Source: CAUZIZ01 sp963579905 (GTDB taxonomy: Bacteria > Acidobacteriota > UBA6911 > RPQK01 > JAJDTT01). Taken from it: a DNA stretch of 64,000 bases. The DNA lies in assembly GCA_963579905.1 (NCBI GenBank), contig CAUZIZ010000001.1, positions 24,517-88,516 on the forward strand. Reading direction: 5' to 3'. A program made the translations under genes and the position numbers. Shown here piece by piece: positions 43,293 through 51,575 of this stretch; the first letter of the stretch is position 1, and every line of letters begins with the position of its first letter. Under the pieces are notes generated by a model. It did no database searches. It was given only the letters and a program-made list of their open reading frames with translations, and was not told where the DNA came from.

Positions 43293-43567
43293 GAGTATAC
43301 TGGAACGTAACTACGGCAACGTTTGCAGATGGGGCTTGCGAGGCGAGATCAAGGCAGGAGAAGGAAGGCGATGCTTGGCCATCTTCGACGACGACCAACG
43401 CAGAGATCGTCCGCAACCCCCATCAGCCCCCCGGGTGGCGCCGGGACGCGCCGATTTCTTTGTCGCGCCTCCTCCACTATGGCAAGACATGGCGTTCGTC
43501 GTCGCTTCGCGAACTCGACCCGTCCCGCTCGCCACAAACGTTGCCGTATTTACGTTCCAGTGTGCTC
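43293..43567. repeat. MITE-like element, family B copy 2 (275 bp)
   Basis: Ends are inverted repeats: GAGTATACTGGAACGTAACT with ACGGCAACGTTTG on the left, and its near-inverse through CGTTCCAGTGTGCTC on the right. The core shares GCAGATGGGGCTTG, GGAGAAGGAAG and ATCTTCGACGA with 24848-25103. Its right end carries bases of the TGA stop of the small gene at 43566. Confidence 0.85.
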
Positions 43568-43784
43568 AGCCATAGCGGCCCTTCCGATATTCCTCGCGCA
43601 CCTTTCGAGCGAACCGCTTAAGGTCCACCTTGGCTTCGGCGATTTTGGGCTGGGCTTCCCGCCATGCCTTCTGTGCACGGGGTTTGACGTCGTCCTCCAA
43701 GACCTCTGTGGCTTTGGCGCGGACTTCTGGGTTATCGCGCAGTTCGTGGGCGACTCGAACGACTAGTCGACGAAGGAAACTCAT
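43566..43784 (-). CDS. Small charged conserved protein (72 aa)
   Basis: 72 residues, strongly charged and predicted helical: MSFLRRLVVRVAHELRD, then KATEVLEDDVKPRAQKAW and KVDLKRFARKVREEYRKG. I do not recognise a family with certainty. It has no membrane segment and no convincing ribosome binding site, but the amino-acid composition is that of a real helical protein. Its stop codon lies at the end of the family B element. A chance frame remains possible. Confidence 0.5.
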   Translation of the reverse strand: MSFLRRLVVRVAHELRDNPEVRAKATEVLEDDVKPRAQKAWREAQPKIAEAKVDLKRFARKVREEYRKGRYG

Positions 43785-43849
43785 TTGAAAATACGTTTAG
43801 TATAGGCGATTCTCAGGCTTTCGTCATAGGGGATCGTCCTGGCCGCCTA

Positions 43850-45586
43850 CTACGCAGCCAGGCTCAGTTGGGCCATCAGTCGCGCACCCAGCCATAGGAT
43901 GAGAACGAGAAGGAAGCAGCAAGCACTCACCCAGATGAAGCCTCGACAATACTAACCGGGGCCCGGCTCCCGTACAAGTTCCAGAGAACTATTCGATCCC
44001 CTCACTTTGTAGGCCGCATAGGATTGATAGAGTCTCTCCGGCGCCTCTTCGTCCAGATCCCCCGGGCGCCCGACTTTCTCTTCTCCCATGACCGGCAAGT
44101 GAATCCCGACCGCACTGACTTTTGCTTCCTGCCCGATGGGAGTGTTCATTACGCAATAGAAACGGTTCAAAAGAGTCCGTGGCTCCTCCTGGGTGAGACG
44201 GCTTACTAGAAAGAAGGTCGGCGCACAGCCTATCGCGGGGATAAAGCTCCTGAAGGCGAAAGCGTGATCGCTCCAGATCCCATCTAGAAACGGAAGAGCT
44301 TCCAACTGAAACCGGTCACCGGCCGGTGTGTCCAGGAAGCGGAAAAAAAGATAGAGGAATGCCCCGGATGCCAGCCCGGCCCAGGTTCCTTGCCGGTTGG
44401 CTTTTCGCCAGACAACCCCGAAGAACAGAGGGGCACCCATCAGCAGCATCAGGGGGCCTAGAAACTCAATGAACTCTTTGATGGAGTCGAATTAGCGCGC
44501 GATGAAGTAAGAGAAGAAGCCCCAGATCCGGGCACATCTCAAATAGGATTTAGGGCTATGCGAGGGCAGAATCCTGGCCTTCGGGATGTGGTCAACAACC
44601 AGAGCTGAGCTGGACGCTGCCAAGGTGTCGACCGTGGACATCAGAGCGCCGAAAACACTGGCGATCAGAAGTCCCAGTGGTCCCACGGGCAGGATCTCTT
44701 TCATGACGAGCCCCCTGGCCTGCTCCGGATCGCTGAGACCAGGTTTGTAGAGGGCAAACAAATCGTAATGGTGCGACTACCAGAGGTGCCCCCAGGCACA
44801 CTGGGTGGCCGCTCGTTCGTCCTTTCCCACCCCCAACAGGCTGAAGAGAAAGGGGGAGGCGATCGCGCCAAATGTGGCCGAGAAAATCAGTGCTGTCACA
44901 TAGCTCAACGGGAGTTCTTCCGAATAAAGCGACCATCCCTCTGGGGGAAGCTGGCGCAGCGCAGCGAATCCGCCAGCCGCTTCCCAGAGAAAGGGAGGCA
45001 GCAGAAAACAGAAGGCGGTGAGTGCCAGAATCCCTTGGAAGATATCGGTGAGAAGGGAGGACATCAGTCCACCAGATCCTAGATACCACGCCACCACGAA
45101 GCTGAATAACAAGACGGACTGATCGACCGAGAGTCCTGAGAGTCCGGCAATGCTTTTCCCTCCGCCCAAAGCGAAAACACCCGCCTGGAAAAGGAGTAGA
45201 AGGCTCCCATAAAGGGCGTAGAAGGTGGCGACTTTGTGTCCAAAACGCATCTCGGAGAATTCCGCCAAGTTGAACACCCGGGAGCGCTTGTAGATGGTGG
45301 AAAAGAGATAGTAGACGATTACACCACAAATGCCCGCCAACCAGCGCCAGACTCCCGAAAGACCACTTCTGTAGGCACCCCCGGCGAACACTACTGCCTC
45401 TGCTCCACCCACTGACGAGGCGAACACGAAGACGAAGGCCACCATTGGTCCCCAGCGACTGCGCGCGATAAAAAAATCAGCCATCGTGCTGGTCTTCTTT
45501 CTACCCACCACGACACCCAGAAAGGTCACCACTACGAAGTAGATCGCGAGAATGGCCAGGTCCAGGGGTTGGAGAGTGGAGCTCAT
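43850..45586 (-). pseudogene. SSS-family solute:sodium symporter with three in-frame stops
   Basis: One uninterrupted frame encodes a whole SSS transporter from MSSTLQPLDLAILAIYFVVV to a final hydrophobic helix (FIWVSACCFLLVLILWLGAR). It is broken by TAG at 44777-44779, TAA at 44492-44494 and TAG at 43952-43954. Sequence on both sides of each stop fits the family (FALYKPGLSDPEQARG; LMSTVDTLAASSSALVVDH; FDSIKEFIEF; LLMGAPLFFGVVWRKANRQG). There is no frameshift over 1.7 kb. CAA to TAA and CAG to TAG transitions would explain two of the stops. It is next to a broken PhyH gene (10 bp), which was probably its operon partner. Confidence 0.8.
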
Positions 45587-45596
45587 CGAAGACTGT

Positions 45597-46310
45597 CTAC
45601 GGCATCTGGGTGAAGAGTGTCAGTGTCTCTTCGCCCTCGAGTCCGGCGACAACCGGAAAACCATGTCCTCGTCCGTCGGCCGCCTCTTCGCCGATGTGGG
45701 TAGGCGGGTTGCCGCCTAGAACATAGCGGACATCTGGAGAGAAGTATGCGTATAACGCGGTGTTCCTCGCGTTGGGGGAAGGATCCGCTCCGGAGCCATG
45801 CACTACAAGGCTCTGGAAGAGCAGCACACTGCCGGCTGATAGGGGGACATCAATCTCTCCTGACAGGTCAATATCATCCCGATCGGCCAGAGGTTCCTGA
45901 TGCCCCCGCACGAGACGCCTCCACTCCTGAAGTCCCCATTTGTGGCTCCTGGGAATGATCTTGAAGCAGCCATTCTCGGGGAAAGTATCGTTGAGCATGA
46001 TGCTCACAGTCACCAGGTTTGGGGGTTCCATGGGCCAATAGGCGGAATCCTGGTGGAGACCGTGGGTAGATCCGGACCGACCATATGCTGGACAATCCTG
46101 AGGATTCTGGGATGATCGGCGAGTCGATTAAAGAGCCCAGAAAAGTGAAGCGTGTTCTCGATCTTCCTAAGTACAGGCCCGCCGTTTTTCCGACTCTCCG
46201 GTGCGTACGGCTCGTGCTGAAAATAGCGAGGCGCCGAATCATTTGCGGCTACCAGTTCCTCGCCAAGTCGATGCAAACGTGCGACCTCAATCTCTCGAAA
46301 AGCGCCGAGA
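45597..46310 (-). pseudogene. Phytanoyl-CoA dioxygenase family gene, frameshifted
   Basis: The 3' frame carries the iron-binding HQDSAYWPMEPPNLV, FKIIPRSHKWG and LLFQSLVVHGSGADPS with the second histidine. The 5' frame carries IEVARLHRLGEELVAA and LRIVQHMVGPDL. They are in different frames, joined near 46070, where about ten residues of the usual spacer are also missing. The 5' end passes directly into the start of a VapC-like sequence, so the PhyH start codon has been lost. Confidence 0.75.
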
Positions 46311-46332
46311 CCGCGTTGGTGTCCAGGGTCAC
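46300..46332 (-). pseudogene. vapC: N-terminal relic of a PIN-domain toxin (VapC-like)
   Basis: From a GTG that overlaps the antitoxin stop (GGTGACC), the frame reads VTLDTNAVSALFE. This is the diagnostic first strand and aspartate of PIN-domain ribonucleases. After about 11-14 codons it runs into the PhyH-like sequence. Only this start survives. Confidence 0.65.
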
Positions 46333-46589
46333 CTCCAGTCGCCCGGGTCCACCTGGCCGAACTCCGCCTCTACCGTGCGATCGACTGACGCAGTCTCCCC
46401 GGATCGGGCTCCTCCAAAGACGGAGCGCCAGCCGGGCTGGTCTGACTGCTAGCCAATCTCCTTCTCCAAGTTATTCCTCCAGCGCCACTGTCACCAACTG
46501 CTTGAGACTTCGCCCACGAAGAGCAGCCGTGGCTTTGGCATTGCGAATAGCGTTTCCGGGATTCCCAGCGTTGTCTTTATGGCACCCAT
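46329..46589 (-). pseudogene. vapB: VapB-type antitoxin pseudogene
   Basis: Starting MGAIKTTLGIPETLFA, then after a one-base deletion near 46541 NAKATAALRGRSLKQLVT, then after a second shift PGWRSVFGG and SVDRTVEAEFGQVDPGDWR to TGA. An internal TAG also interrupts it. The order of segments is that of a complete ~85-residue VapB antitoxin (ribbon-helix-helix type), so this is an intact-length but broken gene. The stop overlaps the relic vapC start, as in functional vapBC operons. Confidence 0.7.
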
Positions 46590-46636
46590 ATCGCCATAAA
46601 CAGAGACGTCCGGGTCTCACCGGCACGGATCTGAAC

Positions 46637-47083
46637 TCAGGATGACTCCACCGTGATCGCAGTGTGCACCGAGTTCGCGATAAAGCACTCTCCGTGGGCG
46701 AGCGAGTGGAGCTTTTTCAACTCCTCGCTTGTCGGGGCAGAGGTACCGAATAAAATCCTAGGCTTGAGGACCACCCGTGAAACCGCCAGCTTCCCATTCT
46801 GGTTCTTCTCCAGGAAACCCACAGCCGCATCGCGGTATTGATCGACGACAAGGCGCTTCCGGGCAGCGATCGCCAGGAAGGTCAGCATATGGCAGCTTGC
46901 GAGCGCGGCCACATAGGCTTTCTCTGGGTCAATCAGGCTGGCGTTACCCAGATAGACCGGCGCCGCCGAAGCGGCGACCTGGACTCCCCCTTCGAAGCTC
47001 CAGGTGTGATCGCGAGAGTAGGAATCGTACGTAAACTCTGCGGAGCCTCGTTTCCAATCGATGGTGGCGTAATGTTCCGACAA
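46637..47083 (-). CDS. OsmC family protein
   Basis: 148 residues of the OsmC/Ohr fold. ASLIDPEKAYVAALASCHMLTF carries the first conserved cysteine region, and LHSLAHGECFIANSVHTA carries the second cysteine (GECFIANS). OsmC proteins reduce organic hydroperoxides with this cysteine pair. It resembles the OsmC-like subgroup rather than Ohr. It appears intact between two pseudogenes, so it may still be selected. Confidence 0.88.
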   Translation of the reverse strand: MSEHYATIDWKRGSAEFTYDSYSRDHTWSFEGGVQVAASAAPVYLGNASLIDPEKAYVAALASCHMLTFLAIAARKRLVVDQYRDAAVGFLEKNQNGKLAVSRVVLKPRILFGTSAPTSEELKKLHSLAHGECFIANSVHTAITVESS

Positions 47084-47131
47084 TTCGTGGCTCCCTATTA
47101 CTATCGAACCAGGAAATGGCCGGGCGCTTCA

Positions 47132-48021
47132 CTACGCCTTGATGAACGTCCCCTCGCGCAGCTCCGCGTAGGCCTGTCGTAGCTCTTCGTCGAGATTCAT
47201 CACGACGGGGCCGCGCCAGGCAACCGGTTCCTCGAGCGGCCTACCCGAGGCCAGAAGGAATCTGATACCGACTTCCCCAGCTTGGACCGTCACCTCATCA
47301 CCGGAGTCGAAGAGAACCAGCGACCGGTTACCCGCTTCGTCGAGTATTCCATCATCGCTTGCTCCCTCCTGGTCGGTTTGGACGGAAAGCGCCCGGGAGG
47401 CGTCACGGAAAGTTCCCGAACCCCCGAACACCTAGGCGAAGGCATGCCGGGACGCCTTAACCGGCAAGGACTTTCGCTGGCCGGGTAGGACCGATACATC
47501 CAGGTACCGAGGATCCGCGGCAATACCATCCCCTGGCCCTTTCTGACCCCAGAACTCGCCTCAGACGCCGCGCACCGTGGTGCCATCATCATCGACTACC
47601 TCTGGAATATCAGGGGCCGAAACATCCTGGTACCGAGGAGAGGACATCTTGAGTGAGGAGGGCAGGTTTTCCCACAGCTGGAATCCATGCATCCTTCCCT
47701 GGGCATCTCCTGATGAAGAATTCCACTTCCCGCAGTCATCCACTGCACGTCCCCCGCCCCCAATTTCCCACTGTTTCCCAGGCTGTCGCCGTGGCTGACC
47801 TCCCCGACGAGAACGTAGGTGATCGTCTCAATACCCCGATGGGAGTGCCCAGGAAAGCCGGCAAGATAGTCATCAGGATTCTCATTCCGAAAATCATCCA
47901 GCAATAGGAAGGGGTCGAATTCGTCAGTCTTTCCGAAGCCGAAAGCACGACGCAATCGTACGCCCGCTCCCTCGATCGTTGGCTGGGCCTGAGCAACTCG
48001 CTTGAGAGGCCTGATGGACAC
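47132..48021 (-). pseudogene. Pirin family gene, frameshifted with nonsense codons
   Basis: It starts at GTG 48021 with AGGAGG just upstream. The first frame gives VSIRPLKRVAQAQPTIEGAG and FPGHSHRGIETITYVLVGE (cupin metal ligands) to HQEMP. Near 47700 the frame shifts and GRMHGFQLWENLPSSLKMS to EIP-like DIPEVVDDDGTTVRGV follows, then a TGA, GEFWGQKGPGDG, a TAG, and the C-terminal cupin (FGGSGTFRDA ... WRGPVVMNLDEELRQAYAEL). All expected pirin parts are present but not translatable as one protein. Pirins are Fe-dependent cupins, some with quercetinase activity. Confidence 0.85.
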
Positions 48022-48061
48022 TTGCTCCTCCTGTTCCCTGGGCTTCTCCCTCTTCGGCCTC

Positions 48062-49387
48062 TTATTCGGCCAGTCGCCATCGGACGACCTGGGCGATCCA
48101 CTTTCCACTGGGATTGCGGCCCTTCTCGTCCAGCGGAGAATTCCCAACCGCCGTGACGATGGTGTCATCCGCCAGGACGACACTGGCTCCGAAGCCATGA
48201 CCGGAGCTAAGCTGGTAGACCTCCGGAAGCCAGGTGCGACCTTCGTCGCGACTGACGCGGGCCCTGATGTCACCTTGCTCGTAGGGGTAGCGCCGCTCGT
48301 GGACCAGGATGACAGTCCCGTCCGAGAGCTGGCACAGATGTCCGTGTGCCTCTCCGAAGGCGATATCCATGGGGCCTCCGGCTTTCCTCCAGAGCGGCCG
48401 GAAATCAGTCCAGGTCCTCCCCGTATCGATGGAATCCGCGAGAAATACGCGCTTGCCCACGGTACTTTGGTTGCCACGCCCTGGCCGTATCCCGGAAGGA
48501 TTGGGAATATCAGTCCGGCGGTCAGCGTCCGCGAGATAATCGGGCTCGTTCGCAGGGGCCGGGGCTGCACCGGTACGCTGGTAGCGAATCGCGGCGAGAA
48601 GTCGTCCGGAGCTGAGCTGGAAGACATGGGCTTCGGTACCCCACTCCTGGAGAAGGCTCTTGTCCCCCCAGTTGCGGCCTCCGTCCTGAGAGCGGTAGAG
48701 GTATGTAGTCCAGGAGGGAGGCCCGGTCCAGGAACTACCCCCCTCGATCTGTTTGCGCCTCGCTTCCAAGTATTCTCCCCGAGGTCCCAACCGCGTGGGC
48801 CAGAGAAGAGTTCCATCCTTAAGCTCAACCATACAGTTCTGGTTGCCTCCGGCCGAATCGTATGGGGACATCTCCTCGATTCGGCTCCAGGGCTCCCAGG
48901 TCTTCCCACCATCCGTGCTGCGGATCACGTGATCAGTTTCGGCGGCTCCACGATAAGCCCAAAGCAAGGTCCCATCCCTCAGAACCAGGAAGGAATCGTA
49001 GTTGCCGACGCTGCCATCGGTCGGCCCTTCGGGCGGTTCGAGGATTTCAGCCGGAATGGGGTGAAAATCCCAGCTTCTGCCACCGTCATTGGAGTAGAAG
49101 ATCCTGTGGTAGAGGGCAACATAGAGGGTTCCATCTTGGCTGGCACCAATGCCGGGGTCGCCTCTCCAGGGCATTTCAGGGTAGTCAAGAGGAATGTATT
49201 CAGCAGGAACGGTTCGAGTAACTTCCCCATCACGAAGGACCTGGATTTCACCGTTGGGAGAAAGTCCAGAAACTGCTTCCCCCGGGCCAGACCCCGTGTC
49301 CGATAGCTCCTGAGCTGGCCCACATGCGGCAATCAAAAGGGGGAATATCACCCACAGCTGCCGGTGATTCCTCAACTTGCGATACAT
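48062..49387 (-). CDS. Sialidase/BNR-repeat lipoprotein
   Basis: About 441 residues from ATG 49387, with GGGAGAG before the start and a lipoprotein signal (WVIFPLLIAACGPAQ). Asp-box repeats are seen five times: SNDGGRSW, STDGGKTW, SQDGGRNW, SIDTGRTW and SRDEGRTW. This indicates a six-bladed propeller as in sialidases. A QLSDGTVILVHERRYPYEQGD strand may form the active-site face. Whether it cleaves sialic acid or another sugar is open. The adjacent upstream gene is a second BNR lipoprotein. Confidence 0.88.
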   Translation of the reverse strand: MYRKLRNHRQLWVIFPLLIAACGPAQELSDTGSGPGEAVSGLSPNGEIQVLRDGEVTRTVPAEYIPLDYPEMPWRGDPGIGASQDGTLYVALYHRIFYSNDGGRSWDFHPIPAEILEPPEGPTDGSVGNYDSFLVLRDGTLLWAYRGAAETDHVIRSTDGGKTWEPWSRIEEMSPYDSAGGNQNCMVELKDGTLLWPTRLGPRGEYLEARRKQIEGGSSWTGPPSWTTYLYRSQDGGRNWGDKSLLQEWGTEAHVFQLSSGRLLAAIRYQRTGAAPAPANEPDYLADADRRTDIPNPSGIRPGRGNQSTVGKRVFLADSIDTGRTWTDFRPLWRKAGGPMDIAFGEAHGHLCQLSDGTVILVHERRYPYEQGDIRARVSRDEGRTWLPEVYQLSSGHGFGASVVLADDTIVTAVGNSPLDEKGRNPSGKWIAQVVRWRLAE

Positions 49388-49433
49388 TGCTTCTCTCCCT
49401 TCCCACGAACACCATTCTGCTCCGTTTCGGCCT

Positions 49434-50957
49434 TCAGAAGTTCCACGCTGCAATGGGCTTTCCGGCGGACAGTACTTCTTCCAGGTAGGCCCCGCTATGT
49501 TTGGTCGGCATCTGCATATGGGTAAGCTCCCCGTATTCCAGAATTCGCATGGCGACCACATTGTGCCATTTGCCGTCTGCCAGACGCAGAATCATGGAAC
49601 AGGGATGATCTACTCGCCAAGCGGTCTCACCGGGAGCCGGCCCGAACTCCGCTCTTAGATCTCGCGCCACGATGGGTGTCTCGAGCCCGGTTCTTTCCTG
49701 GTTCAGAGGCCAGAAGCCAAGGGTATGCCGGGAGCGGCCTCCCAGCACGGGCCTACCTTGGGAGTCCTTGGGGATCTTGAGACGGTCCAGGCCTTCAAGA
49801 AACACCTGATAGAGATTGGCCGCGATGAAGGGCGTTCCGTCGGCTGCTCGATTCAGGGTAATAGGGGCGGCAGAGATCAGCCCTCGGACGTGAATGGTCT
49901 TTTCCCAGGTCTCTCCATTGTCCTGAGAACGCCAGACCCTGATGTCATTGACGGCAGTGTGGGACTCGGAGGCCTCCACCGTGGCCGGCCCCCGGCTTCC
50001 GCGACAGGCAAAGAGCAGGGCTCCGTCCAGGTCTCGGATCAGGCTCGATTCTCCAGAGCCGTCGGCCCCGGTGACCGGGACGAAGGAAACCACCTGCCAC
50101 TGCCCATCCACTCTTCTCCACCGAGCCACACCAGATCCACCGGCCTGACTCTCCCTGCTACCCCCCATGGCCAGAATGAGGTCATCCCCGTCTGGGATCG
50201 CATTCATCAGCCCGGTGTTCAGCTTCCAGCCGGAGAGCAGGTCCTCGGAGGCCAGACGTTCGGTCTTGACGACCTGGAACGAGTCCCCGTCGTAGGAAAG
50301 CTGGTGGACCTCCTTGTACTGATAGTGCTGGCTCCTGTCCTCAAACTCATTGGTGTGGTGATTAAATCCAAACCAGTTGACACCGTAGGGCGGGGGGCCC
50401 GGAAACTCGGTCCGCCAAGCCACGGCCTGGTTGATTCCGAAGCCGGTGCCCGCGTGAGGGTGGTCAGAACCATCGGGCCGCTTGGCACCTCCGGGAACGA
50501 AACCGCCCATGACGGGGTATTTGACCATAATCGCCTCTTGATTAGCCGGCTTTGAGTTGGGGTTGGGTTCGCGATGGTTTCGGGTAATCGGAACCGCGCC
50601 TTCACTGCTGACGTCGGTGATGTTATCGAAAAGAACGACGTCGGACCCGTTCTCGAAGTCGGTGCCCTTGACCCCGGCCACGCGGATGTTAATGAAGTAG
50701 CCTCCCGTGTCCTGATCTGCCTGGAACGGCAGTCCCAGTTGATAGATCCAGGTCTCCCCTTCGGGCGTACTGGGAGGAACCTGGAGATCAGGACCACCCT
50801 GGGTCATGCCGGTAATGCCCTCAGTTGGAGCTGGCGACGTGGGCGTCTCAGGCTCCGGTGGCGGAGAAGTGCACGCGCCAGCCATCCAAACGACCAGCAG
50901 AGCCCAACCCGCAGATAATCTCAACCACAGCGGCCGGTCTGGACTAATTCCACACAT
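49434..50957 (-). CDS. BNR-4-like repeat lipoprotein
   Basis: 507 residues, AAAGGAGAG ribosome binding site, and lipobox WMAGACTS followed by a proline-rich linker. Propeller-like blades include VVSFVPVTGADGSGESSLIR, DIRVWRSQDNGETWEKTIHV, DGTPFIAANLY and LPFQADQDTGGYF. It looks like PF15892-type (BNR_4) secreted proteins associated with glycan use. It is 46 bp upstream of the sialidase-like gene and probably co-transcribed with it. Confidence 0.8.
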   Translation of the reverse strand: MCGISPDRPLWLRLSAGWALLVVWMAGACTSPPPEPETPTSPAPTEGITGMTQGGPDLQVPPSTPEGETWIYQLGLPFQADQDTGGYFINIRVAGVKGTDFENGSDVVLFDNITDVSSEGAVPITRNHREPNPNSKPANQEAIMVKYPVMGGFVPGGAKRPDGSDHPHAGTGFGINQAVAWRTEFPGPPPYGVNWFGFNHHTNEFEDRSQHYQYKEVHQLSYDGDSFQVVKTERLASEDLLSGWKLNTGLMNAIPDGDDLILAMGGSRESQAGGSGVARWRRVDGQWQVVSFVPVTGADGSGESSLIRDLDGALLFACRGSRGPATVEASESHTAVNDIRVWRSQDNGETWEKTIHVRGLISAAPITLNRAADGTPFIAANLYQVFLEGLDRLKIPKDSQGRPVLGGRSRHTLGFWPLNQERTGLETPIVARDLRAEFGPAPGETAWRVDHPCSMILRLADGKWHNVVAMRILEYGELTHMQMPTKHSGAYLEEVLSAGKPIAAWNF

Positions 50958-50997
50958 ATTGATCTCTCCTTTAAGTTAGATACACTGAGGACGAATG

Positions 50998-51120
50998 TTC
51001 AGGCAATGTTCTCCTACCCCTTGACGAAGACTTCGAGTTCATCGATGACGATATCCTCCGAAGCACCTGCTGTTGACTCCACCAAGGCGACTTCCAACTG
51101 GGGGTGCAGCAGAATCTGGG
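50998..51120 (-). pseudogene. C-terminal relic of an unidentified gene
   Basis: The minus strand reads LHPQLEVALVESTAGASED and then IVIDELEVFVKG before a stop. It ends like a beta-sandwich domain but has no start and no upstream continuation, since the tRNA gene follows. I do not recognise the family. The call is weak. Confidence 0.35.
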
Positions 51121-51183
51121 AGCGGTTAGCTATTCGAGGGAAACGGTACGGTAAGTCCTTTGTTGTAAACAACAGCAGAGAAA

Positions 51184-51271
51184 TGGTGCCGGAGGGGAGA
51201 CTCGAACTCCCACGGGACTATGTCCCACTGCGCCCTGAACGCAGCGCGTCTGCCAATTCCACCACTCCGGC
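51184..51271 (-). tRNA. tRNA-Leu (CAG)
   Basis: The minus strand folds into a class II cloverleaf. The acceptor stem is GCCGGAG/CTCCGGC with discriminator A and an encoded CCA. The D arm includes TGGTGGAATTGGCAGACGC, the anticodon stem-loop is CTGCG-TTCAGGG-CGCAG giving anticodon CAG, a long variable arm follows (TGGGACATAGTCCC), and the T arm is GGGAGTTCGAGTCTCCC. The A-box and T-loop sequences are canonical. Confidence 0.95.
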
Positions 51272-51575
51272 ACGTTCTGAATCAGTCGCCGACAGGTACT
51301 CTATCGGATCCTTTAGATCTGATGGCTGGGAAATGCTTCCGCTGCCAAACCCTGGGCTGCCTTTTTAAGGTTCGCACGGTCGTGCTGGTGTCTCCCCATC
51401 ATCTCCGAAGGCGAATGTCTCACAGGCACCGTGACAGTGTACAACTCTGTTCCATGAATAACCAAATGGGAAACGAAATTGTGAGTTCCTCTCATAGGCG
51501 GTTTGACCGGCTTCTGCCTAACTGCGCGCGCACCACAGTAGTTCCACGACTCATTTCCTTGCATTCTGGACGCTG

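Noticed and set aside
47596..48912. 438-codon minus-strand frame covering pirin and the sialidase-like gene
   Set aside because: Only its last third is pirin; the rest is an out-of-frame shadow of the BNR gene at 48062-49387.
51184..51271. tRNA-Leu as an integration site
   Set aside because: No direct repeat of the tRNA 3' end and no integrase were seen in the window.
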